DNA of 64,000 nt from Algoriphagus kandeliae. GTDB lineage: Bacteria > Bacteroidota > Bacteroidia > Cytophagales > Cyclobacteriaceae. Every line of letters starts with the position of its first letter. Positions within the stretch are counted from its first letter, which is position 1. Shown here piece after piece: positions 9,054-18,031 of this stretch. The position numbers and the translations under genes were made by a program. Below the pieces are notes generated by a model. It did no database searches. It saw nothing but the letters and a program-made list of their open reading frames with translations, and was not told where the DNA came from. The DNA lies in NCBI RefSeq assembly GCF_004571135.1, contig NZ_SPSB01000003.1, forward strand, positions 773,333-837,332, written 5' to 3'.

Positions 9054-10141
9054 TCCCCAAAAGTAATTCCAAGACCTTTTGCTGCCTGTACCAAGGTTCC
9101 TGAAGGATCTACGACATGATAGGTTTTAATTGCCTCAGTGATTGGCACCGAGCTAAAATCATTATTTTTCAAAACCACCAATTGCCCAAACTTCCCATCT
9201 AATACCAATTCCATCGCCTTCACCCCAAAAACAGAAGCTATCACTCGGTCAAAAGCGATGGGAGTACCTCCACGCTGGGTATGCCCTAATACAGTTTCAC
9301 GGATTTCAGCCTCAAGACCAGCATCCTTTAGCTGCTGACTCAAGGTAAAAGCCACGCCTCCCAATCTCACTGAATTTCTACCCGACTCACCCTGAACTCC
9401 AGTAATAATGCCGTCTTTTGCATAGGCTCCTTCTGCGATTACTATATTGACAAAGCCTCTTCCATCATCATATCGAGCTCGAATTTTTTCTATGACTTTT
9501 CCTAAATCGTAAGGAATTTCCGGAATTAAACAGACTTCTGCTCCTCCTGAGATTGCCGTGTACAGGGCAATCCAACCAGCATTTCGCCCCATAACCTCCA
9601 TAATCATCACTCGATGGTGGCTTGCTGCCGTAGTGACTAATCGATCCAAAGAATCTGAAGCAATCTGAACGGCTGTTTGAAAACCAAATGTGAAATCTGT
9701 GGAAGAAAGGTCATTATCTATGGTTTTTGGGACACCAACGACAGGTATTCCTGCCTCAAAAAGAGCCTGTGAAATCTCCTGGGACCCATCCCCTCCTATA
9801 TTGATTACTGCATCAAAGCCCAACTCCTTAATTGTATCCACTAAAAATTGAAGCCGATTTTCCAAAACCACCGATCCATCTGCCTTTTTTACCGGAAATC
9901 GAAGTGGGTTTCCCTTATTGGTAGTGCCAATAATGGTGCCTCCCATCACATGAATACCCGCTGTATTGGATTCATCCAATTTAATCATCCGAGGAGGGTT
10001 TTCCATGATTCCATTGAAAGCTTCATAACTTCCCCAAACCTCCCATCCTTTTTCCTGAGTGGCCCGTTTTGCAATTCCTCTGATTACTGCATTTAAACCT
10101 GGACAATCTCCTCCACCGGTAGCAACCAATACTTTTTTCAT
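9050..10141 (-). CDS. pfkA: 6-phosphofructokinase, ATP-type active site with Lys at the 124-equivalent
   Basis: 363 residues, a single PFK domain that phosphorylates fructose 6-phosphate in glycolysis. Visible motifs: phosphate-binding GGGDCPGLNAVIRG (residues 9-22), GGDGS (116-120), catalytic PKTIDND (138-144) and MGRNAGW (184-190). In the E. coli numbering, Gly104 (GGDG, not GGDD) indicates ATP rather than pyrophosphate as donor, while Lys124 (PKTIDND instead of PGTIDND) is the residue typical of the PPi-type lineage. This mixed signature exists in the long or group III PFKs and usually goes with ATP use and loss of classic allosteric control. The start at 10141 is supported by the family MKKVLVATGGGDCPG. 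Confidence 0.93.
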   Translation of the reverse strand: MKKVLVATGGGDCPGLNAVIRGIAKRATQEKGWEVWGSYEAFNGIMENPPRMIKLDESNTAGIHVMGGTIIGTTNKGNPLRFPVKKADGSVVLENRLQFLVDTIKELGFDAVINIGGDGSQEISQALFEAGIPVVGVPKTIDNDLSSTDFTFGFQTAVQIASDSLDRLVTTAASHHRVMIMEVMGRNAGWIALYTAISGGAEVCLIPEIPYDLGKVIEKIRARYDDGRGFVNIVIAEGAYAKDGIITGVQGESGRNSVRLGGVAFTLSQQLKDAGLEAEIRETVLGHTQRGGTPIAFDRVIASVFGVKAMELVLDGKFGQLVVLKNNDFSSVPITEAIKTYHVVDPSGTLVQAAKGLGITFGD

Positions 10142-10232
10142 TTTTAAAAATTAATTTTCTCCCCCCAAAAAGGGAAAATACCCACTGAATTACAAGTTAT
10201 AGAAGTAGAATATAGATTAAATACGAAGGAAA

Positions 10233-11069
10233 CTATAAAAAGTATTCAGCTCCTTCCCGACAGAGTTCTACTGGAAAACTGAGATTTCTCCCTTCCAGAC
10301 GATCAGCCAAAATAGCATCCAATTGTTCATCAGTATTATTGGGTTCATGATGAAAAATCGCCATCCGTTTTACCTGACAAAGAGCGCCAAACTCTATGGA
10401 ATCTTGAACAGCACTATGCCCCCAGCCGACTTTTTGATCATATTCTGAGGAGGTATATCCTCCATCATGGAATAGCAAGTCAACTTTCTTGGCCAATTCA
10501 AACCCACTTGTCCATTCAGGATCGTTGGGAAAATTTGTGGATCCTAAACGAACCTCGTGATCAGGGATATAGGCAATGGTAGAATCCCCCAGCCGAATTC
10601 GAAAGCCCAAAGTCGGCCCAGGATGACAAACATATTCGGAATGAATATGGAAATTACCTATGTAAAAATCATCATAAGTCAATTCATGGACTTCTGGATG
10701 ATTGGGCAGATCAGCGAGCCTTACCGGAAACATGGGAGGAGAAAAGAATTTGCGCAGCCTTTGCAAAAGGGGAGTCACTGACGAACTCGGCCCCCAAAAA
10801 TGAACTTTCACTGAAGGATCGTACAAGGGAAGAAAAAAACCCATTCCCATCGTATGATCAATATGCAAGTGAGTAAGTAAAATATGGATCTCTTTGATAT
10901 TTCTATCTATAAAACGACCCAAGCGTTGAATACCCGAGCCGGCATCCAAAATCAGAAATGTTTCTCCGTCTGTGACTTCAACACATGAAGTATTTCCTCC
11001 ATAAAAATTGTTTTCTGGACCTGGCGAAGGGAGTGAACCACGACAACCCCAGACTTTTACCTTCATCAT
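10233..11069 (-). CDS. MBL-fold metallo-hydrolase (phosphodiesterase-like)
   Basis: 278 residues. The N-terminus VKVWGCRGSLPSPGPENNFY and GGNTSCVEV match the PhnP/class II cyclic-phosphodiesterase-like branch of the metallo-beta-lactamase superfamily. The metal motif THLHIDH is intact near residue 86, with further ligands in CHPGPTLGF and IPDHE, and a late FHHEP. The reaction is probably hydrolysis of a phosphodiester, substrate unknown. Its ATG overlaps the stop of the upstream PAS gene by 4 nt (11066-11069), so translation is likely coupled, which suggests a sensor-effector pair. Confidence 0.88.
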   Translation of the reverse strand: MMKVKVWGCRGSLPSPGPENNFYGGNTSCVEVTDGETFLILDAGSGIQRLGRFIDRNIKEIHILLTHLHIDHTMGMGFFLPLYDPSVKVHFWGPSSSVTPLLQRLRKFFSPPMFPVRLADLPNHPEVHELTYDDFYIGNFHIHSEYVCHPGPTLGFRIRLGDSTIAYIPDHEVRLGSTNFPNDPEWTSGFELAKKVDLLFHDGGYTSSEYDQKVGWGHSAVQDSIEFGALCQVKRMAIFHHEPNNTDEQLDAILADRLEGRNLSFPVELCREGAEYFL

Positions 11070-11458
11070 GGGTCAATTTTCCAAAATATAGCCATGGCAC
11101 CTAGAAATCTATCCTGTCGCGCAATGATGGGAAAAGAGGTGACTTCGATATGAATTTCCTTTCCTGTGAGGCTGTGAATATAAAATGAGCCGGAATTCGG
11201 CTTAAGATCCTGAAGCGTTTTAACCAATGGAAGCTCCTCTGGAGGAAGCGGATTTCCTTGGTCATCATAAGGTGTAAACATGGTAGCCCACTCTTCTACA
11301 CGCATTCCCCCAGTCTCTCCGAAATTCAATCCGAATATCACTTCAGCAGGTTCATTGTAAAACAACAAATTGCCCTCTGGATCAACCAGAAAGGCGGGTA
11401 GAGACAAGGTGTCAACAAATTGCCTTCCTAAAATCAACTCTAGGGGCTGTGCGGGCAT
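11066..11458 (-). CDS. Stand-alone PAS domain protein
   Basis: 130 residues forming a single PAS domain: LPAFLVDPEGNLLFYNEPAE is the usual beta-strand start, followed by a GxG-containing helix region and a C-terminal strand block (TSFPIIARQDRFLGAMAIFW). It has no kinase, cyclase or DNA-binding domain. It is the first gene of a two-gene operon with the MBL hydrolase, with a 4-nt overlap. I infer that it senses a small ligand, redox state or light for the partner, or oligomerises with it. Confidence 0.85.
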   Translation of the reverse strand: MPAQPLELILGRQFVDTLSLPAFLVDPEGNLLFYNEPAEVIFGLNFGETGGMRVEEWATMFTPYDDQGNPLPPEELPLVKTLQDLKPNSGSFYIHSLTGKEIHIEVTSFPIIARQDRFLGAMAIFWKIDP

Positions 11459-11584
11459 AGTTAAGCGTTCAAATAAAAATGAAATAAAATTTAAGAAAAA
11501 TCTTTAGAAAATGATGTTTCTAATCAAAAATTGAGATGAAATAACCAGTTTTTTAAGCAAAAACCTTAGAAAATCTTGTTCAGG

Positions 11585-12694
11585 TCAAACTTTAGAAAAT
11601 GCTTGATCCAAATCAGTCAGTAAATCCTCGGTATGTTCCAACCCTACTGAGACACGAATTAAATTTTGAGGAGTCAAGGTATCAGGACCTTCCACAGCAG
11701 CTCTTCGCTCAATCAAACTTTCAATTCCTCCTAAACTTGTAGCATTGGCAAATAAGTGAAGCTCACTGATCAATTTATCTGCTGAAACAGCGCCGCCTTT
11801 TACCTGAATAGATACAACTCCTCCAAAACCACTCATCTGCGAAGCTGCAATTTCATGACCGGGGTGATTTTTTAATCCCGGGTAATAGACCCGCTCCACT
11901 TTTGGATGAGCCAAAAAATAATCAGCCAAGACCATCGCATGTTCTGCATGACCCTTCATACGATAAGCCAAGGACTTAATACTTCGTGCTAGCCAATAAC
12001 AATCAGTTGGAGATGGCACAGCCCCCCCTACTCGCTGAATGGTTCTGATTTTGTTCCAAAATTCATTCTTTTCCTTCGTGACCAATGCACCTCCAAGCAA
12101 ATCACTATGACCACCAAAATATTTGGTACTGCTATGCATCACAATGTCCGCTCCAAGCAAAAGCGGGTTTTGAAATACAGGTGTAGCAAAGGTGTTATCA
12201 CAGGCTAAGATTGCCCCGTTTTCGTGTGCGATTTCAGCAACCTTTCGAATATCCGTGATTTTTAAAAGTGGATTAGACGGAGTTTCTACCCAGAAAAGTT
12301 TGGTATTTGGACGAATCGCAGCCTTCACCGCCTCCAAATTACTCATATCCACAAAGCTCACTTCATGAATTCCTTTGAATAGAATCGTCATGGAATTATG
12401 TAGTCCATGGTACATATCATCCGGAGCGATAATATGAGATCCAGGCTCCAAAGCCTGATAGACCGCAGTTCCTGCAGCATTTCCAGATGAAAAAGCTGCC
12501 GCATCTACTCCTTGCTCCAGTGAAGCAATCAGTTCTTCCAAAGCCAATCGATTGGGATTTCCAGCACGTGTATAGAGCAAGCCAGCTTCATTTCCATGCT
12601 CGAAAGTGGTACTTAAAGTGATGGGTTGAACAACTGATCCGGTATTGTCGGTGATATGATTTCCTTTGTGAATAGCGCGTGTTTCGAATTTCAT
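11585..12694 (-). CDS. Cys/Met metabolism PLP-dependent enzyme (cystathionine gamma-synthase/lyase type)
   Basis: 369 residues of fold type I. The PLP lysine is Lys191 in SSTKYFGGHSD; the cofactor-stacking Tyr is in PDDMYHGLH near 95, and the conserved YTRAGNPNR is near 41. The family interconverts cysteine, homocysteine and methionine precursors: cystathionine gamma-synthase, gamma-lyase and methionine gamma-lyase cannot be told apart by eye. No other sulfur genes sit next to it. The start at 12694 gives the usual MKFETRAIHKG N-terminus. Confidence 0.9.
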   Translation of the reverse strand: MKFETRAIHKGNHITDNTGSVVQPITLSTTFEHGNEAGLLYTRAGNPNRLALEELIASLEQGVDAAAFSSGNAAGTAVYQALEPGSHIIAPDDMYHGLHNSMTILFKGIHEVSFVDMSNLEAVKAAIRPNTKLFWVETPSNPLLKITDIRKVAEIAHENGAILACDNTFATPVFQNPLLLGADIVMHSSTKYFGGHSDLLGGALVTKEKNEFWNKIRTIQRVGGAVPSPTDCYWLARSIKSLAYRMKGHAEHAMVLADYFLAHPKVERVYYPGLKNHPGHEIAASQMSGFGGVVSIQVKGGAVSADKLISELHLFANATSLGGIESLIERRAAVEGPDTLTPQNLIRVSVGLEHTEDLLTDLDQAFSKV

Positions 12695-12834
12695 TTCCTA
12701 GGTATTTCTGGAAATTTAACAATCTATTTGGAAACGAAATGAGAGAAAAGGCACACTTTACACAGAAAAAAATTTAGCAGGACCATTACAACCTTTTTAA
12801 CCTAGGTTGACTCTTTAGGATAGAATCAACAAAA

Positions 12835-13365
12835 ATGACTCAAATTCAACTAGACAGTGAATTGATAGAGCAGGTCATCGCTCAAGATCGAAAAGCCCAA
12901 TTTCAGCTTTTCGAATTGACTAAGCGGATGGTTTATTCTCTGGCTTTTCGAATGTTGGATGATGAAGACATGGCGCATGATGTTCTGCAGGACACCTATG
13001 TGCAGGTTTTTCAACAAATCCGAAACTTGAAGCATCCGGAAGCTTTGACATCTTGGATTCGGACAATTACAGCTCGCAACGCCATTCGAAAGGGTAAAAG
13101 GCAATTTCAATTTGAAAAATTGGATCAAATAGAAGAAGCTGGGGAAGATCAATTTGAATCCTGGTTTGACGGAGAACTATTGGATCAGGCAATCCGAAGC
13201 CTTCCTCCCGGTGCTAGGGCCATTTTCATGTTGGTTGCCGTTGAAGGCTATCCACATCAAGAAGCTGCCAAGCTTTTGGGAGTGAGTGAAAGTACTTCAA
13301 AATCCCAGCTGAGTTATGCAAAGAAACTTCTAAAAACAAGAATCAAAACACTGCTTCAGGCATGA
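12835..13365 (+). CDS. ECF-type RNA polymerase sigma factor
   Basis: 176 residues. Sigma region 2 (about 20-90, with LAFRMLDDEDMAHDVLQDTYVQVF) recognises the -10 region; sigma region 4 (about 118-172, with LPPGARAIFMLVAVEGYPHQEAAKLLG and a helix-turn-helix) recognises the -35 region. No region 1.1 or 3, so it is an ECF (group 4) sigma. Its stop overlaps the next ORF by 4 nt. The 140-bp upstream gap carries a short palindrome (aacctaggtt) that could be part of an autoregulated promoter (inference). Confidence 0.92.
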   Translation: MTQIQLDSELIEQVIAQDRKAQFQLFELTKRMVYSLAFRMLDDEDMAHDVLQDTYVQVFQQIRNLKHPEALTSWIRTITARNAIRKGKRQFQFEKLDQIEEAGEDQFESWFDGELLDQAIRSLPPGARAIFMLVAVEGYPHQEAAKLLGVSESTSKSQLSYAKKLLKTRIKTLLQA

Positions 13366-14051
13366 AAAATCTTCCTCAACATACTCCGAAAAGCACTAGC
13401 TGGGATAAGATTTTGCAACAGCAGGATTTCGACACTCAATTAGAAAAAGTAAGTCTTGACCTTCCTCATTTTGAACCAAGCAGCAAGGCCTGGGAAGGAA
13501 TCGTCACTGAATTGGACTCTGAGAAAAGAATCGTTCCGATTTGGAAAAAACTGGCAGCGGCAATGGTTTTGGTATTCACGATTGCATTATCATGGGTCTT
13601 GTTGGAAAAAGACCAAGAGCCTAATTTCGAAACAGATCTTTTGACGCAGATTCGAGATATCTCTATTCCTATACAGGTTGAGAAACCAATCCTTGAGGGA
13701 AAAGAGAGCTTTGCAGAAATGAGTGAACCGTCCACTCTTACCACTGAAACTAAACCTATTGAATCAAAACAGGAATTGGCAGAGGTAAGTATTCCCATCA
13801 TTGCCTTACCTAATTTAGAAATTCCGCAGGTAAACTTGGACCCAACTTATAATCCAAATCAATTCACTGCCTCCTCAGAAAACAAAAGCCTGCATGAAGT
13901 AGACATTTCTTGGGATAAAGGCCGCTCAAAAATGAGAGTTAAAACTGCTTTTGGGAAAAGCCAAGAAGAGTTACAATCGAATCGAAAGTATCAGACTTCT
14001 TCTTCCAAAACCATTCAAATTAAATTTAAAAACAAATCCATCACATCTTAA
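13362..14051 (+). CDS. Putative transmembrane anti-sigma-like partner
   Basis: 229 residues: a cytoplasmic-looking N-terminus of about 62 residues, one membrane helix (about 64-81, AAAMVLVFTIALSWVLL), and a polar Ser/Glu/Lys-rich outer part. This topology and the 4-nt overlap with the ECF sigma suggest an anti-sigma factor or membrane regulator. It does not have the zinc-binding HxxxCxxC anti-sigma motif, so if it binds the sigma it does so by another interface. Function is inferred from context only. Confidence 0.65.
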   Translation: MKNLPQHTPKSTSWDKILQQQDFDTQLEKVSLDLPHFEPSSKAWEGIVTELDSEKRIVPIWKKLAAAMVLVFTIALSWVLLEKDQEPNFETDLLTQIRDISIPIQVEKPILEGKESFAEMSEPSTLTTETKPIESKQELAEVSIPIIALPNLEIPQVNLDPTYNPNQFTASSENKSLHEVDISWDKGRSKMRVKTAFGKSQEELQSNRKYQTSSSKTIQIKFKNKSITS

Positions 14052-14062
14052 ACACTATAAAA

Positions 14063-14818
14063 ATGAAAAGATATTTTCTTCTCACAGGGATTGTTATGCT
14101 CTTTTCGATCTCTCTTTTTGCACAGGAGGTAGAAAACCAATTAAGCAAATTCAATCAAAACCTGATCAATGAAAAATCTCCTATTACAGACACATTAGTA
14201 TTTAATCTTCCCAACGAAGGAACATTTCTCCTTTACTTCAACAATCAGGAACACAGCGTTGAATCACTTCAAGAGGAATTCCAGCCAATTTTAGAGAAAG
14301 CTACCAAATTCCCGGAGTTTGAAACGAAAGGCTATCGAATTGCTGAAAGTTTTTCATCCACCAGACTAGAGGCTGTAAAATATGAAGTCGAGAATAAATA
14401 CGTTCAGCACTTAGACAGCCTGGAATTCACTTTCCCTGTTGGTTTGGATTATACAGGAGGTGATTTCACTCCGGTAGCTGGCTTCCGAACTCATTTAAAT
14501 CTTCGAAACTTCAGTTTTGGAGGATCGATCACCAACCATATTTATTTCCCTCCACGCATCGAAAAAAACATCAAAGTAAACAGCAGCTGGTTTGTAAATG
14601 CAGAGTTTTCCTGGGAAAAATATTCAAGGGAAAACAAGAAAAACACAGTTGGAATTGGGCTACTCATGAATGATACCAAGAGTGACTTATTTTCTGGTAC
14701 GACAATTAGAGCTTTCTACAAGCACCAACTCAATAAAAATATTGCTATTGAAGTGGGTGTTGTAGGCACTGAAAACTTAAAGACTTTCTACCCAACAATC
14801 GGTGTGAGATTCTGGTAA
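14063..14818 (+). CDS. Putative outer-membrane protein downstream of the ECF sigma operon
   Basis: 251 residues. Signal peptide MKRYFLLTGIVMLFSISLFAQ, then a middle region and a C-terminal series of short amphipathic strands ending in FYPTIGVRFW, a terminal aromatic typical of outer-membrane barrels. It begins 11 bp after the previous gene, so it is the third gene of the sigma operon and may be its target or signal source (inference). Not recognised as a family. Confidence 0.65.
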   Translation: MKRYFLLTGIVMLFSISLFAQEVENQLSKFNQNLINEKSPITDTLVFNLPNEGTFLLYFNNQEHSVESLQEEFQPILEKATKFPEFETKGYRIAESFSSTRLEAVKYEVENKYVQHLDSLEFTFPVGLDYTGGDFTPVAGFRTHLNLRNFSFGGSITNHIYFPPRIEKNIKVNSSWFVNAEFSWEKYSRENKKNTVGIGLLMNDTKSDLFSGTTIRAFYKHQLNKNIAIEVGVVGTENLKTFYPTIGVRFW

Positions 14819-14822
14819 AAAA

Positions 14823-14856
14823 AAGCCCTCAAGTGATCTACTTCGCTTGAGGGCTT
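14823..14856. terminator. Bidirectional terminator between convergent genes
   Basis: 11-bp perfect stem (14823-14833 with 14846-14856), 12-nt loop, A-run on one side and T-rich on the other; serves the sigma operon and the convergent DUF4293 gene. Confidence 0.85.
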
Positions 14857-14875
14857 ACTTATTTTTTCAGCTTTT

Positions 14876-15352
14876 TTATCTGATCCTATCTACTGATCTT
14901 ACCAAAGCTTCATCTTTTCTAATAAATCGATTAGCTAGCATATTAAATACCATAGCCGCTAAAATCACCCAAAATCCAGCCTGATAGGAACCGGACTCTA
15001 CTGCATTGATTTCAGAATTCACTCCGTTTGTTGTCAAAAAGACTACGACAACCAAACCTACCATGATCAAACTGTTGATCATATTGAACATCATTTGCCG
15101 GGTTCGGTTTTTATATTGAAAAATGGAAATCAATGCCAAAAGCCCTGAAAATGAAGCCAATGTAGCCATGTACCAAGTGGAAGAAGAATCCAAAGTTTCT
15201 CCTGCTGCATCCATATGAGTCATCATAAAAGCAGTCAGCTCCCAAGTTTCGCCTGATGCTTCCTGAGCTTGCAACCAATAGGGAGAACTGATACTTGCTC
15301 CCATGCAGACTACTACCAAAAACAAGAATATGGTTTGAATTCGTTGAATCAT
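14876..15352 (-). CDS. DUF4293 family membrane protein
   Basis: 158 residues with four predicted membrane helices. The start MIQRIQTIFLFLVVVCMGAS and the FQYKNRTRQMMFNMINSL stretch between helices 2 and 3 are characteristic of DUF4293, a family found in Bacteroidota. Function unknown. It is divergent from truA with a 101-bp gap. Confidence 0.85.
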   Translation of the reverse strand: MIQRIQTIFLFLVVVCMGASISSPYWLQAQEASGETWELTAFMMTHMDAAGETLDSSSTWYMATLASFSGLLALISIFQYKNRTRQMMFNMINSLIMVGLVVVVFLTTNGVNSEINAVESGSYQAGFWVILAAMVFNMLANRFIRKDEALVRSVDRIR

Positions 15353-15419
15353 GATTTTCTAATTTTTAGCAAAGAAAAGCCCTAATCCCCGCTTTCACAA
15401 GGAAAGTTAAAATCTGCCA

Positions 15420-15447
15420 TTGGAATCCTGTGGGAATTGTATCTTTG
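15420..15447 (+). promoter_or_regulatory. Promoter of truA: TTG-N17-TATCTTTG
   Basis: The Bacteroidota housekeeping consensus is -33 TTG(TTTG) and -7 TAnnTTTG. Here TTG at 15420-15422 is separated by 17 nt from a perfect -7 box at 15440-15447. The ATG at 15454 lies 6 nt beyond the box, so the mRNA would be leaderless or nearly so. Confidence 0.6.
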
Positions 15448-15453
15448 TGAGCT

Positions 15454-16212
15454 ATGAGCCAAACCAAACGCTTTTTCCTTGAATTAAGCTATCATGGCAA
15501 GCCTTTTCACGGCTGGCAAATCCAACAAAATGCCTTTTCGGTCCAAGAATCCATAGAATCTGCACTTTCTACCTATTTTCAGAAACCCATCAATATAATG
15601 GGCAGTGGACGGACTGATACCGGTGTGCATGCTACCCATCAAGTTTGTCATTTTGAATGTGACGTCCCCTTTGAGTCAAAAAGACTTGTCAAGGCTTTAA
15701 ATGGAATTCTTCCAAATTCTGTTGGAATAAAGGCCGTTCGCCTTGTAAAACCTGATGCACATGCTCGGTTTGACGCCTTGGAGCGATCTTATTTTTACCG
15801 AATTATTTTCCAAAAAAGCCCCTTTTACGATGAATTAGCCTGGACATTTTTTGGAAATCTGGATGTAGAAAAAATGAATCAAGCCGCTCAGTTTCTGATT
15901 GGAGAACAAGACTTTGAAGCTTTTAGTAAGGTCCAAACGGAGGTCAATCATTTCCGTTGTACAATTATGTCAGCCCGTTGGGAACAAAAAGAGGAGGAAT
16001 TGTTATTCCATATAACCGCCAATCGATTTTTGCGTGGGATGGTACGGGCAATTGTCGGAACTTTGGTGGAGATTGGGGTTGGTAAAAAATCACCAGAAAG
16101 TATGGTGGAAATTATTCAATCCAAAGACCGAAGTAAAGCGGGTAAAGCCGCACCTGCTAAAGGTCTTTTTTTAAGTAGGGTAGTTTACCCCCGAGAAATT
16201 TACCTAGATTGA
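15454..16212 (+). CDS. truA: tRNA pseudouridine(38-40) synthase TruA
   Basis: 252 residues, the usual TruA length. The catalytic motif GSGRTDTGVHA spans residues 50-60, with the nucleophile Asp55. The N-terminal LELSYHGKPFHGWQIQ and C-terminal FLRGMVRAIVGTLVEIG are also family hallmarks. It isomerises uridines in the anticodon arm of tRNA. The downstream ABC exporter begins 6 nt after its stop, so the two are probably co-transcribed. Confidence 0.96.
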   Translation: MSQTKRFFLELSYHGKPFHGWQIQQNAFSVQESIESALSTYFQKPINIMGSGRTDTGVHATHQVCHFECDVPFESKRLVKALNGILPNSVGIKAVRLVKPDAHARFDALERSYFYRIIFQKSPFYDELAWTFFGNLDVEKMNQAAQFLIGEQDFEAFSKVQTEVNHFRCTIMSARWEQKEEELLFHITANRFLRGMVRAIVGTLVEIGVGKKSPESMVEIIQSKDRSKAGKAAPAKGLFLSRVVYPREIYLD

Positions 16213-16218
16213 AAAACC

Positions 16219-17991
16219 TTGAGCTTAGAAAAAGAAAAAACTTCTTCCGGTGAAATAGTAGACACCAAAGTCCTGAAGAAATTGTATCGCTATGTGCAGC
16301 CTTACAAACTTCAGTTTTATTTTTTGGTGTTTTTGACTATTGCCTTGGCAATTTTGGCTCCTACGCGACCCTATTTCATTCAGGTTGCCATCGATGACCA
16401 CATTGCCATAGGTGACAGTGCCGGTCTGGTTCAGATGATCTACATTTTAGTAGGTCTGATGATTCTACAAGCGGTCGTCCAATGGGCCCACACCTATTTT
16501 TCTGGCTGGATTGGACAGGTGATCATTCGGGATATTCGTGTCAAGCTATTTGACCATTTACTTCGTCTGAAACTCAAGTTCTTTGATAATACCCCAATTG
16601 GAAGATTGGTCACACGAAATATCTCGGATATCGAAACTTTAGCTGACGTATTCAGTGAAGGTTTAGCTGCTATCATAGGGGATTTACTGCAATTGGTGAC
16701 CATTTTGGGAGTCATGTTTTATATCGATTGGAAGCTCACCCTTGTCAGTTTGTGTACACTTCCACTCATGATTATTTCGACTTACATTTTCAAGGAAAAG
16801 ATCAAAGTCACCTTTAATGATGTGCGAAACGCGGTATCCAACCTGAACTCATTTCTTCAAGAACACATCACAGGGATGAATATTGTTCAGATTTTCAATC
16901 GAGAAGATCGGGAATTTGAAAAATTCAAAGAAATCAACCGAGAGCATCGAACAGCGCATATTCGGTCCGTTTTATATTATTCCATTTACTTCCCCGTAGC
17001 AGAAATTATTCAGGCAATTGGGATTGGGTTGGTTGTTTGGTATGGCGCTGTAGGAGTTTTGGGACTGGAATTACAAGTCGGAGTTCTGATATCCTTTATC
17101 ATGTACCTGCAATTGTTTTTCAGACCGATCCGTATGATTGCAGACCGATTTAATACCCTTCAAATGGGTGTGGTTAGTTCATCGCGAATTTTCAAACTGC
17201 TCGATAGTGATGAACACATCGCGAATGAAGGAGATTTTAAGCCTGAAAAAGTAAAAGGAAACATCGAATTCAAAGACCTTTGGTTTGCTTATATAGATGA
17301 GGATTATGTCCTGAAAAACATCAATTTCTCTGTAAAAAGTGGGCAAACAGTTGCTCTTGTCGGAGCTACAGGAGCGGGTAAATCATCTGTAATAAACCTA
17401 CTTTCAAGATTTTACGAAATCAATAAAGGCTCTATCACCATCGATGGGACAGATATTCGGGAATTTGAATTGGGTATTCTGCGAAAGCATATTGGCGTAG
17501 TACTCCAAGATGTATTTTTATTCTCCAACACCATCTATTACAACATTACATTAGGCAACCCGAAAATCAGCAGAGAGCAAGTTTTGGAAGCAGCTGAAAT
17601 GGTGGGAGCTCGGAAGTTTATCGAACGTTTGCCAGGTGGTTTGGACTACAATGTGATGGAACGAGGTGCTACGCTTTCTGTGGGTCAAAGACAATTAATC
17701 TCCTTCGTTCGAGCAATGGTTTACAATCCCGAAATTATCATCTTGGATGAAGCCACAAGCTCAGTAGACACCGAAACGGAAGAACTCATTCAGGAATCTA
17801 TCGAAAAAATGATGAAGGGCAGGACATCCATTGTCATCGCTCACCGACTTTCTACCATTCAAAAAGCTGACAACATCATTGTATTGAACAAGGGAGAAAT
17901 CGTGGAGCAGGGAAAACACGATGAGTTGCTAGAAAAAGGAGGCTACTACACCCAACTCCATCAAATGCAGCTCAAGACCATGGCAATCTAG
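16219..17991 (+). CDS. ABC exporter, fused membrane and ATP-binding domains
   Basis: 590 residues. Six membrane helices in the first 325 residues, then a nucleotide-binding domain with Walker A GATGAGKSS near 381, signature LSVGQRQLISFVRA near 484 (Gly to Val in the usual LSGGQ), and Walker B IIILDEATSSVDTE near 507. The start is a TTG at 16219, because no ATG occurs until well inside helix 2 and the N-terminal YVQPYKLQFYFLVFL is needed for helix 1. Likely a homodimeric or heterodimeric lipid or drug exporter. The substrate is unknown. Confidence 0.9.
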   Translation: MSLEKEKTSSGEIVDTKVLKKLYRYVQPYKLQFYFLVFLTIALAILAPTRPYFIQVAIDDHIAIGDSAGLVQMIYILVGLMILQAVVQWAHTYFSGWIGQVIIRDIRVKLFDHLLRLKLKFFDNTPIGRLVTRNISDIETLADVFSEGLAAIIGDLLQLVTILGVMFYIDWKLTLVSLCTLPLMIISTYIFKEKIKVTFNDVRNAVSNLNSFLQEHITGMNIVQIFNREDREFEKFKEINREHRTAHIRSVLYYSIYFPVAEIIQAIGIGLVVWYGAVGVLGLELQVGVLISFIMYLQLFFRPIRMIADRFNTLQMGVVSSSRIFKLLDSDEHIANEGDFKPEKVKGNIEFKDLWFAYIDEDYVLKNINFSVKSGQTVALVGATGAGKSSVINLLSRFYEINKGSITIDGTDIREFELGILRKHIGVVLQDVFLFSNTIYYNITLGNPKISREQVLEAAEMVGARKFIERLPGGLDYNVMERGATLSVGQRQLISFVRAMVYNPEIIILDEATSSVDTETEELIQESIEKMMKGRTSIVIAHRLSTIQKADNIIVLNKGEIVEQGKHDELLEKGGYYTQLHQMQLKTMAI

Positions 17992-18031
17992 CCTGGAATT
18001 TGCTTGAATCAATTAAACCAACTAGAATAAC

